Source of the DNA: Roseiarcus sp963774195
GTDB lineage: Bacteria > Pseudomonadota > Alphaproteobacteria > Rhizobiales > Beijerinckiaceae
Assembly (NCBI GenBank): GCA_963774195.1
Contig: CAVZDY010000004.1
Coordinates: 558,001 to 622,000 of the forward strand
DNA length: 64,000 nucleotides
Direction of reading: 5' to 3'
Of this stretch, positions 28,364 through 35,475 are shown piece by piece. A program made the position numbers and the translations under genes. The notes below the pieces were generated by a model. The model was not told where the DNA came from. It was given only the letters and a program-made list of their open reading frames with translations, and made no database searches. Numbering within the stretch: the stretch's first letter is position 1; each line of letters opens with the position of its first letter.

Positions 28364-28379
28364 TGTGACCCTCGTCACA
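28364..28379. promoter_or_regulatory. CRP-like box upstream of the secretion adaptor
   Basis: TGTGACCCTCGTCACA is a perfect TGTGA-N6-TCACA match, centred 83 bases before the adaptor ATG and overlapping the last codons of the ATPase gene. It is one of four such sites in this island. Confidence 0.65.
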
Positions 28380-30255
28380 CGGCGGCGGCCTTCTGTACCT
28401 TCGCGACGTGCGCCGACTCTACGTTCCGCCGCGTCCGGTCCACTTCCACGTTAGTCAGATTGGCTGTTGGCGAGAGCGCGGCGCCCGCGCCTCCAGTCGC
28501 GACCTCCGCACGCCGGTCCGACGCCGGCTTTTGCGGCTCGCTAGCGCGAGGGATCAGCGCCGCCAGAACGTGATTCCGGCTTCCGAACATTTCCGCTCGG
28601 CCGTTGCGCAAGGAGAGAATCTTGTTCGCCGCGAAGATGGCGCTCGGCCGATGGGCGACGATGATGACGATTTGCCCCTTCAGCCGCATTCGCTGGACCG
28701 CCTCATTGAGCGACTGATCGCCGAGCGGATCGAGGTTCGAGTTCGGTTCGTCGAGCACCACGAGGAAGGGGGCGCCAAAAACGGCCCGCGCGAGCCCAAT
28801 GCGCTGGCGCTGGCCGCCCGACAACGTCATGCCGCCCTCCCCCACCGGCGTGTCGTAGCCTCTCGGGAAAGACAGGATCATCTCATGCACGCCGGCGAGT
28901 TGAGCGGCTTCGACGACCGCCTGAGTGGTCGCCTCCTCGCGGAAGCGGGCGATGTTCTCAGCGATCGTCCCATCGAAGAGCTCAATCGTTTGTGGCAAAT
29001 GGCCGATGGCGTCGGCGAGAGTCTCGGCCGAGTAGTGCGACATCATCGCGTTGTCGAAGCGGATCTCCCCGCGCACGTTCGGCCAAGCGCCGACGAGGGA
29101 GCGCACGAGGGTCGATTTGCCGCTGCCGCTGGGCCCGATGATTCCGAGCGCGTCGCCCGACTCGATGTCGAAGCACACGCCCGCCACCGTCGCAGTGCCC
29201 CAGCCCGGCGGCGCGATCGCGAGGTCGCGCACCGAGAGCGTCCTTTGTGGGCGAGGCATCCCGTGTTGCTGCGCGCGGGCCTTGGGCAGGACCGCCGACA
29301 AACCCCTAAGACGCTTGAGGGCCTGCCAGGCGGCGGCCGTGCCGCGAGAGTGAGCGATCAACTGATCGATGGGAGCGAGCGCGCGGGCAAGAATGATGGA
29401 GCAGGCGATCATGCTGCCGGCCGACATGTTTGCGTCGATGACGAGGTAGGCGCCGAGCGCCAGAATACCCGATTGCAGGACCAGCCGCGCTGCTTTGGCG
29501 ATGGCGCCGAACAGGCTTGCTTGATCGGCGAGGTCGCGGGCATGCGAAATCGCCTCCACGTAGCCGACGCCCCAGCGCCGGCACAGGTCGTCGCCCATGC
29601 TCATCGCCGCCGCCGCCTCGGTGTTGCGGCGTACATCCATCAGCAGACTTATCGTCGAGACCGCGGATTGGGTTGCGTCGCGCGAGGCCGACTTGGCGAG
29701 CGTCTGGCTCACGACGCTGAGAAGGATCAACAAGACCGCCCCTGAAATCGCCATGCCCGCCAGCATCGGATGCATAACGTAGAGGATGACGAAGTAGAGG
29801 GGTATCCAAGGCAGGTCGAGCAACGCCGACGGACCGGCGCTCATCAGGAAGTTGCGGATCGTCGCCAAGTCCTGGAGTGGATCATGCTGGCGGGCCTGGG
29901 GCCCGAAGTGGAGCGGCAGCCGCAGCGTCGCCTGGAACAAGCAGGGCGCGAGCCGGTGGTCGAAGGCGATGCCGACGCGCGCCATGAACTGGCCGCGCAG
30001 CCCCTCGAGAAAACCGTAAAAGGAGTAGAGCAGCAGTGCGAGAAGCGAGAGCGCGACGAGCGTCGGCACGCTCTTGCTGGCCAGGACCTTGTTGTAGACG
30101 AGCATCATGAAGAGCGGGCCGGTCAGCATCAGAACGTTGCCGAGGCAGCTGATGCCGCTGACGACCACGAACGGGGTTCCCAGGCCGCGGATCGCCTGAC
30201 GCAGCTGGAAGTCAGCGCTTTCGGTTGTCTTGCCGGTGTTGGAACCCGCGCTCAT
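28375..30255 (-). CDS. Type I secretion system permease/ATPase
   Basis: A 626-residue PrtD/HlyB-like exporter: six-helix membrane domain (residues about 30-320) and a nucleotide-binding domain with Walker A IGPSGSGKST, Q-loop LPQTIELFDGTIAENI, signature LSGGQRQR and Walker B FLVVLDEPNSNLD. There is no N-terminal C39 peptidase domain, so substrates are not cleaved at GG leaders by this protein. The C-terminal 60 residues are a variable tail. ATG 30255, preceded by AAAGGA, is preferred to 30288. It lies downstream of a small repeat-protein gene in the same direction, the likely cargo. Confidence 0.93.
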   Translation of the reverse strand: MSAGSNTGKTTESADFQLRQAIRGLGTPFVVVSGISCLGNVLMLTGPLFMMLVYNKVLASKSVPTLVALSLLALLLYSFYGFLEGLRGQFMARVGIAFDHRLAPCLFQATLRLPLHFGPQARQHDPLQDLATIRNFLMSAGPSALLDLPWIPLYFVILYVMHPMLAGMAISGAVLLILLSVVSQTLAKSASRDATQSAVSTISLLMDVRRNTEAAAAMSMGDDLCRRWGVGYVEAISHARDLADQASLFGAIAKAARLVLQSGILALGAYLVIDANMSAGSMIACSIILARALAPIDQLIAHSRGTAAAWQALKRLRGLSAVLPKARAQQHGMPRPQRTLSVRDLAIAPPGWGTATVAGVCFDIESGDALGIIGPSGSGKSTLVRSLVGAWPNVRGEIRFDNAMMSHYSAETLADAIGHLPQTIELFDGTIAENIARFREEATTQAVVEAAQLAGVHEMILSFPRGYDTPVGEGGMTLSGGQRQRIGLARAVFGAPFLVVLDEPNSNLDPLGDQSLNEAVQRMRLKGQIVIIVAHRPSAIFAANKILSLRNGRAEMFGSRNHVLAALIPRASEPQKPASDRRAEVATGGAGAALSPTANLTNVEVDRTRRNVESAHVAKVQKAAAV

Positions 30256-30321
30256 GGTATTGATCCTTTCGATTTTCTGATGGGCCACGCGTCTCCCGAT
30301 TTACCGGAGCGATCCAATGGA

Positions 30322-30347
30322 CGGCCCCGCAGCACGAGGCGGGGCCG
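30322..30347 (-). terminator. GC hairpin after repeat protein 1
   Basis: CGGCCCCGC (30322-30330) and GCGGGGCCG (30339-30347) form a perfect 9-bp stem with an 8-base loop, 20 bases after the repeat protein 1 stop. The identical stem sequence recurs after repeat protein 2. There is no T-tract; it may be an mRNA-stabilising or partial terminator that sets cargo expression above exporter expression. Confidence 0.5.
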
Positions 30348-30367
30348 CTGCGATGCGCAAAAGCGGC

Positions 30368-30799
30368 TCAACCATGATGAGTCGCGAAGTCTCCGATGGT
30401 CTGTAGGCCGCCCCCCTCGACGCTTCCGCCGATGAAGTTGCCGACGCCATTGGCCGCGACGGCCGTTGGGGTGACGACGCCCACGTTGACTTCGCCGAAG
30501 GGCGTCGCCGCAGCGAAGCTCGGATCGCCAACCTCCTGCCCGCCAGCCGCCAGGACGCTCCCACCGACGACGTTTCCGACCCCGTTGGCGGACACGACGG
30601 TGGGAACATCCACCGCGATATTGATGTCGCCGAAGCCATTGTAATGCCCACCGGCGCCGGCGAATTGCTCTCCGGCGGCGGCGGCGGCGGCGACGCCGCC
30701 GCCGACGCTGTTGCCGAGACCGTTTCCGACGACAGCGGTCGGAACGTCGACGCCGATGTTCAGGGGAGCGCCGGACGTATTGAGCCAGGCATTAGACAT
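30368..30799 (-). CDS. Small Gly/Asn-rich tandem-repeat protein 1 (putative T1SS cargo)
   Basis: A 143-residue protein I cannot assign to a known family. It consists of three repeats of about 45 residues, each with the core V-x-(V/T)PTxV-x2-NGxGN-x-(V/I)GG(S/G)V, beginning near residues 15, 61 and 105, linked by Gly/Ala-rich spacers. No Sec signal peptide, no cysteine, no RTX nonapeptide. The repeat pattern predicts stacked beta-strands. AAAGGAGG lies just before the ATG. It sits directly upstream of the type I exporter and has a CRP-like box upstream. Export by that exporter is inferred. Confidence 0.65.
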   Translation of the reverse strand: MSNAWLNTSGAPLNIGVDVPTAVVGNGLGNSVGGGVAAAAAAGEQFAGAGGHYNGFGDINIAVDVPTVVSANGVGNVVGGSVLAAGGQEVGDPSFAAATPFGEVNVGVVTPTAVAANGVGNFIGGSVEGGGLQTIGDFATHHG

Positions 30800-30902
30800 G
30801 CTTTCCTCCTTTGTGTTGCGGGCGTTCGCGCATTGCACCGCCCAGGATTTGCCGTGGGTTCCGTGAGGCAGCCGCAGCATGAAGGATCGGCCTGCCCGGC
30901 GC

Positions 30903-30918
30903 TGTGAGGTGGAACACA
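30903..30918. promoter_or_regulatory. CRP-like box upstream of repeat protein 1
   Basis: TGTGAGGTGGAACACA matches TGTGA-N6-TCACA with one mismatch; centred 111 bases before the repeat protein 1 start. Confidence 0.5.
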
Positions 30919-30947
30919 TGGGGCGTCGGCGGGCGCCCGACGCGAAG

Positions 30948-30973
30948 CGGCCCCGCCGGTCACAGCGGGGCCG
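30948..30973 (-). terminator. GC hairpin after repeat protein 2
   Basis: CGGCCCCGC (30948-30956) and GCGGGGCCG (30965-30973), 8-base loop: the same 9-bp stem as after repeat protein 1, with a different loop. A second inverted repeat (GCGTCGG...CCGACGC) lies next to it at 30924-30943. Confidence 0.5.
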
Positions 30974-31024
30974 AGGAAAAGAGGGCGACGACGCGGCCGT
31001 CCCATCCAGGGGCGGCCGGAGGCG

Positions 31025-31474
31025 TCAAAAGATGTGGTTGCCGACATTTTGGTCAGCGTCGACGATCACGCTGCCGCCGATGGTGTTGTACGCGCCGTTG
31101 CCGACGATCGCCGAGGCGCTGTTGTTGGCATAGTTGTCGCCGCCGAAGCCATAGAAGGAATTGTTGCCGACAGTCTGGCATGCGTCGGCCGTGACGCTGC
31201 CGCCGATGCAGTTGCCGACGCCGTTTCCGACGATCGCCGAGGCGGTGTTGCATGCGTAGTTGTCGCCCCCGACGCCGTAGCCCGGGTCACCGGCGCAATG
31301 ACCCGGGTCGCCTACGCAATGGCCCGGGTCGCCGACGCAATGGTTAGGCTGGCCCAGGAGGTTCCCGCCGGCGGCGTTGCTGGCTCCGCCGGGCGCGGAG
31401 GAGCTGGCGCCGCTGTTGGGTTCGGCGGCGATGGGGTTGGGCAAAGCGGGGGTAGCCGTGACGGGGGTAGCCAT
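31025..31474 (-). CDS. Small Gly/Asn/Cys tandem-repeat protein 2 (putative T1SS cargo)
   Basis: A 149-residue protein of unrecognised family. After a Pro/Ala-rich N-terminus (no signal peptide) there are three 7-residue repeats HC(V/A)GDPG, visible also as a 21-base DNA repeat, then two repeats of about 40 residues: GGDNYA-x-N-x-ASAIVGNG-x2-N-x-IGGSV-x2-DA-x-Q-x-VGN. The IVGNGxxNxIGGSV core is clearly related to repeat protein 1. Six cysteines, mostly in the first half, could crosslink or bind metal. AAGGAGG precedes the ATG. Downstream it has the same hairpin stem as repeat protein 1. Confidence 0.65.
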   Translation of the reverse strand: MATPVTATPALPNPIAAEPNSGASSSAPGGASNAAGGNLLGQPNHCVGDPGHCVGDPGHCAGDPGYGVGGDNYACNTASAIVGNGVGNCIGGSVTADACQTVGNNSFYGFGGDNYANNSASAIVGNGAYNTIGGSVIVDADQNVGNHIF

Positions 31475-31581
31475 GAGAAGCCTCCTTGAGTTGAGCTGTG
31501 AGCTCAGGTTGCAGATTTTCGCTTCGAGGTTTCCTCTCAATCAGCGACGGCGCCACTTTGCCTGCGAAGAAGAGATCGCGC

Positions 31582-31597
31582 TGTGATGTGGGCCACA
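31582..31597. promoter_or_regulatory. CRP-like box upstream of repeat protein 2
   Basis: TGTGATGTGGGCCACA matches TGTGA-N6-TCACA with one mismatch; centred 115 bases before the repeat protein 2 start. Confidence 0.5.
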
Positions 31598-31638
31598 GGG
31601 GAATATTTCTGATCGACGTTGTTCGAATAGCTCGCGGC

Positions 31639-32208
31639 TCAGGCGAGGTGGCTGAGATCCATGCCCGCGGAGGGCTCGACGTCGCTCTGCTGCGCCGCTT
31701 CGGCCACAACGTTTCCGCCCACGTTGATCGTGCCGCCATTCGCCGCGTCGAAGATGATGTTGGTCGTCTCGGCCTGTGTCTGCTGCAAGAGGCTTCCGAA
31801 TTGCGGCGCGGCCGCCGGCACCGCCGTCGACTGGTTCGCCAGGGCTTCCACGTTTCCGCCGATATCGATCGTGCCGCCGGGACCAGGGTCGAGGATGAGG
31901 TTGGTCGTCTCGGTATCGTTGTTTTGGAGGAGCGGGTTGTCGATTGCATGCCGTCCGCCGGGATCGCCGCCGGGGATGTGCTCGAACCCGCCGGCTTCGC
32001 CCCATGGCGCCGAGTTCCAGCCAAAGCAGTCGCCGTGATCGAGCGGAGCTTGCGGGTGGATGCTCGCTAAGGAGCCCGCCGCCCAACCGCCGTGCTCGAG
32101 CGGATGCGCATGCCCGTGCCAAACGTTGAGCCCGCTGCCGCCATTCACATCGTCGGCCGGACCGAACTCATGGCGGGCCAGTTGGTCCATTCGCTCTGTG
32201 ATGCTCAT
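31639..32208 (-). CDS. Tandem-repeat protein 3 (putative T1SS cargo)
   Basis: A 189-residue protein of unrecognised family. The N-terminal half is His/Gly/Pro-rich (HGHAHPLEHGG) with no signal peptide. The C-terminal half has two repeats of about 45 residues: ETTN-(L/I)-I-x-D-x3-GGTI-(D/N)-(I/V)-GGNV, each followed by an Ala/Gln-rich helix-like segment. The GGTI-x2-GGNV hairpins recall the GGSV motif of repeat proteins 1 and 2. A perfect CRP-like box lies about 70 bases upstream. It is divergent from the Crp-family regulator gene. Role in the exported material is inferred. Confidence 0.62.
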   Translation of the reverse strand: MSITERMDQLARHEFGPADDVNGGSGLNVWHGHAHPLEHGGWAAGSLASIHPQAPLDHGDCFGWNSAPWGEAGGFEHIPGGDPGGRHAIDNPLLQNNDTETTNLILDPGPGGTIDIGGNVEALANQSTAVPAAAPQFGSLLQQTQAETTNIIFDAANGGTINVGGNVVAEAAQQSDVEPSAGMDLSHLA

Positions 32209-32271
32209 GGTGCGGCTCCATGTCGGGGCTTGAGATAATCCGGGAGCTTGGACGGACGATGCGCCCGCGGC

Positions 32272-32287
32272 TGTGACAAGCGTCACA
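32272..32287. promoter_or_regulatory. CRP-like box between repeat protein 3 and the Crp-family gene
   Basis: TGTGACAAGCGTCACA is a perfect TGTGA-N6-TCACA site centred 71 bases before repeat protein 3. It lies in the 370-base divergent region and could also serve the Crp-family gene (autoregulation). Nothing else recognisable was found in that region. Confidence 0.65.
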
Positions 32288-32578
32288 GCCCTTGGCTAAG
32301 CCAGCTCGTCCGCTCGCATTTTTCGCACAAGGTTCTGCGAGCGGCGTCCTGCGTTCTCCCCATCTGCGGCTTTTGACAATTCTCCGATTTTCGTGCCGCC
32401 AAGCCTCTTCCGCCGACAGCCAAACGACCATGCGGCCGGACGAGTTGATCGCGTCCGCGGGCCGATCGCCACCCGCCAAAGGGAAATTTTGCGGCGCCAC
32501 TTCTGCGCAGATTCCGCCGGACATTGACAGATTCTATTCTGGGCTGATGCGAGGTCAGGTCCCCGTCAGGAGCGTCCC

Positions 32579-33277
32579 ATGGCTGAGAAGCCCGCCGCGC
32601 CTGAGCCCCTACGCCTAGAGGGGCTGGCGATCTTCCAGAACGTCGCCGCTGAGGCGATGGATCAGGTCACACGCCGGGCGCAGCGCCGCGCGCTGCAGAA
32701 GGGCGAACTGCTGTTCAATCTCGGCGACCCCTCTGACGCCGTGTATGTCATCGCGTCGGGGCACATTCGGATCTGGACAGTCTCGGCCGCTGGCGTCGAG
32801 GTGACGCTGAACGTGCAGACCGCCGGCGCAGTCATCGGCGAAATCGGTATGCTCGACAATAGGGTGCGGACCGCGGGCGCCACCGCCATGGGGCCGACGG
32901 AGCTCATTTGCATCTCGCGCAACACATTCTTCGGCGCGCTGGACGCGGATCCGCAACTTGCCCGCAACGTTATCGGATTGCTCTGCCAGAGGCTGCGCTG
33001 GACGACGGCCCGCGTGGAGGACGCCGTCCTGCGGCCGGCGCCGCAGCGGCTTGCTAGGATTTTGGGCCATCTCGCGCAGGACCATAGTCGCCGGACGCCG
33101 CGGGGGCGAGAAATCACCCTCAAGATGACCCAGGGCGAACTCGCCCAGTGGACAGCGATGTCGCGGGAAAGCCTGAACAAACTGCTCCACCGCTGGATCC
33201 ACGATGGCGTCGTCTCGCAGGAGAACGGCGTGCTGACGATTTGCAAGCCCGAACTGCTCGAGGAATTTTCGGCATAA
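32579..33277 (+). CDS. Crp/Fnr-family transcriptional regulator
   Basis: A 232-residue regulator: cyclic-nucleotide-binding domain (residues about 15-140) and winged helix (about 155-225). The phosphate-binding cassette reads VIGEIGMLDNRVRTAGATA, retaining the Glu and Arg that bind cyclic nucleotide. The recognition helix region is MTQGELAQWTAMSRESLNKLLHRW. There are no N-terminal cysteines for an FNR-type Fe-S cluster. Together with four CRP-like boxes in the adjacent secretion genes and a cyclase gene next door, a cAMP-responsive activator of this island is the best reading. Confidence 0.88.
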   Translation: MAEKPAAPEPLRLEGLAIFQNVAAEAMDQVTRRAQRRALQKGELLFNLGDPSDAVYVIASGHIRIWTVSAAGVEVTLNVQTAGAVIGEIGMLDNRVRTAGATAMGPTELICISRNTFFGALDADPQLARNVIGLLCQRLRWTTARVEDAVLRPAPQRLARILGHLAQDHSRRTPRGREITLKMTQGELAQWTAMSRESLNKLLHRWIHDGVVSQENGVLTICKPELLEEFSA

Positions 33278-33280
33278 CGG

Positions 33281-34282
33281 TCAGTGCAGTCGAGCAAGCT
33301 CGATTCTGGCTCGCATGAGGAAGCTTCGTCGCTCGCCTTCCCCAGGGATTTCCTGCGCGAGGCTGCGAATGAGTTGCGCCGCGTCGCGACTTACCGCCGC
33401 CTTACGGCGAACCAGCACCTTAGCGACCGGCCCGAGGTGATGCGTAAGAACCATTGCGAGGCGGCCGAGGCTCGCGTCATCGAGATCCGCGGCGCTGCCC
33501 TCGCGCGAACGCGCCTTCCCATGGAGTTCCGACGGCGGAGAGACGACCGTCGCCGACGTTCGCGACGGTACGACGAGAGGCCTCGCCTTTGGCAGGCGCG
33601 CGACCACCGATGGGTCGACGAAGCCGTGGCGCGGCGCAAGGTCCGGCGCCGACGGTCTCGACGCGATCGTGCGATCCAGCAGCTCGTCTCGGCCCGGCCC
33701 ACTCGGCGGCGGCGGAGGGACAACCCGGAACGTCTCGATCCGTCTCGGGCTGTGCTTTAGCGTAGGGACGCCGCTTTCGATGAAAGTGGCGGCGATGCGG
33801 GAGCCGACCGCGTTCATGACCGAGGCGGAGACGAGGATGCCGCCCGGCTCCGCCAGGCTTTCCAGGCGGGAAGCGATGACCAGCGCCTCGCCGCAGGGAT
33901 GCTCATCCTTGAACAGGACTTCGCCGAGGTGCACGCCGATGCGCAACTTGAGAGCATGGAGTTTCGGCAGTTCCGCCAACCGGCCTTGGACCCGCAAGGC
34001 GCAGCGCACGGCCTCGACGGTGCTCTCGAACAGCGCAAAGAGACCGTCGCCCGGCAGTCCGAAAAGCCACCCTCCGTGGGTTTCGAGCTCCTCCATCGCG
34101 ACGCGGCGGGCAATCCACAACGCGTCTACAGTCTTGGTCTCGTCAACGGTCACCATTCCACCGAAGTTCGCGATGTCGGCGGCGAAAACGGCCCGCAGGC
34201 GACGGCGGTGCGATGGAATGATTTCTTGGGCCCGCACAGATGACGAATTCGAGCTCTTCCCTAAGCAACTTTTCGACGGCAT
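33281..34282 (-). CDS. Divergent class III cyclase-like protein with shared C-terminal domain
   Basis: Residues about 25-195 form a class III nucleotide cyclase domain. Both metal-binding Asp are present (VFAADIANFGG and GLPGDGLFALF), but the usual Lys before GD is absent (LFGLPGD) and the GxxVNxAxRLE motif reads GEALVIASRLE, losing the transition-state Asn. Activity is therefore doubtful. After a Pro-rich linker, the last 75 residues (LGRLAMVLTHHLGPVAKVLVRR...) resemble the C-terminus of the kinase upstream. The frame opens at 34282, overlapping the kinase by 140 bases; GTG 34237 is a plausible start, or the two may be one chain. Confidence 0.75.
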   Translation of the reverse strand: MPSKSCLGKSSNSSSVRAQEIIPSHRRRLRAVFAADIANFGGMVTVDETKTVDALWIARRVAMEELETHGGWLFGLPGDGLFALFESTVEAVRCALRVQGRLAELPKLHALKLRIGVHLGEVLFKDEHPCGEALVIASRLESLAEPGGILVSASVMNAVGSRIAATFIESGVPTLKHSPRRIETFRVVPPPPPSGPGRDELLDRTIASRPSAPDLAPRHGFVDPSVVARLPKARPLVVPSRTSATVVSPPSELHGKARSREGSAADLDDASLGRLAMVLTHHLGPVAKVLVRRKAAVSRDAAQLIRSLAQEIPGEGERRSFLMRARIELARLH

Positions 34283-35407
34283 GCCGGAACTGTGCAGCCT
34301 CAGCCTCGGTTTTGATCAGCCGGCTCAGCGACGCGACCAGCGTGCCGATGTCGGTCGTCTCCTGCAGCGCCTGCCTGACGACGATCCGAGCAATAGGCCC
34401 GAGCCAACGCGCCAGGAAACGGCTGAGGGCGTCGACCGTGCCGGCCGATAGCCGGTCCGCCATGGTGAGGCTCAACCCTTCCGCAGCGTTTGAGGTCGCG
34501 TCTTTGACCGCAGGCCGGGACAACGTGGTCAAATCGAGCGGTGGCAGATTGTCGTTGGGTTGAGCATCGATCGCCGCATTCAGCGCTTCCACGAATTGCT
34601 CCGCGGTTTGGAAACGGTCTTCGGGATTTCGCGCGAGCGCCTTGAGCGCGACGGCGTCAATCTCGGGCCACAATTCCGGCCGCAGCGCCGTGACGGAGCG
34701 CGGGAGTTCGTTGAGGAGCTTTCGCATGAGCTCCGGCAGGGCAAACGCGACGAAGGGCTTCACGCCTGTGAGCAACTGGTACAGGACAACGCCCGCTGAG
34801 AAGAGGTCGGCCCTGACATCGGCCGGACGCCCCAGGAAGCGTTCCGGCGCCATGTAGTTCGGCGTGCCCACCGCCCCAAGTCCGCTCTGCTTGCTCAAGT
34901 CGAGCGAGTTCGAGCCGAGCCACCCCGAAATCGGCGACTTTGATTGATGTGGCCGAGGGACACAAAATGTTGGCCGGCTTGACGTCGCGGTGGATGACGC
35001 CCTTGGAGTGGGCGTGATCCAGGGCGAGCAGGATCTGCGCCATGATCTCCCCCACCTGCCCGATGGGGATGAGCGCGCCGGCCTGGATCACGTTTTCCAA
35101 TGTGCCGGCGTTGACGTATTCCATCACGATGTAGGGCCGCCGGTCCTGCTGCACGAAGTCGAACACAGTGACAATGTTCGGATGCAGACAGCGCCCTGCG
35201 GATTGCGCCTCCCTCGTGAACCGCTTCAGAAAGGCGTCCGAGTTGCGGAGGTCGTCGAGGAATTCCGGTCGAAGAGTTCTTGATGGCGAGGGGCCGGCCA
35301 ATCAGTTCGTCGTAACCCTTATAGACGACGCCGATCGCGCCCCGCCCGATCATGCGATCGATGCGATACTTGCCAACTCGTTCGGGGATCCCGTCGGCTT
35401 TCATCAC
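34143..35407 (-). CDS. Hanks-type Ser/Thr protein kinase (two frame breaks)
   Basis: Spread over three frames joined by two +1 shifts. Frame 1: GRGAIGVVYKGYD (glycine loop) to RPLAIK (catalytic Lys); extra base at 35277-35278. Frame 2: HPNIVTVFDF, GVIHRDVKPANIL (catalytic loop), VADFGVAR; extra base near 34911-34918. Frame 3: GTPNYMAPERF (activation segment), the C-lobe, then a C-terminal domain MADRLSAGTVDALSRFLARWLGPIARIVVR and following (shown only in part) akin to that in the cyclase. All kinase motifs are intact when corrected. It lacks a membrane helix. It follows the haem sensor gene by 68 bases and precedes the cyclase. Confidence 0.82.
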
Positions 35408-35475
35408 GGTCTTTCTCTATGCTGAGACCGGTTGTCGCCTCACACAGGCATTGGGCGGGCTGCGCCGACCGCTCG

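Noticed and set aside
31270..31345. Short direct repeats that might be a CRISPR-like array
   Set aside because: They are in-frame 21-base codon repeats encoding HCVGDPG within a real gene, with no spacers.
30368..32208. RTX toxin-like cargo
   Set aside because: I looked for the GGxGxDxUx nonapeptide in all three repeat proteins and did not find it.
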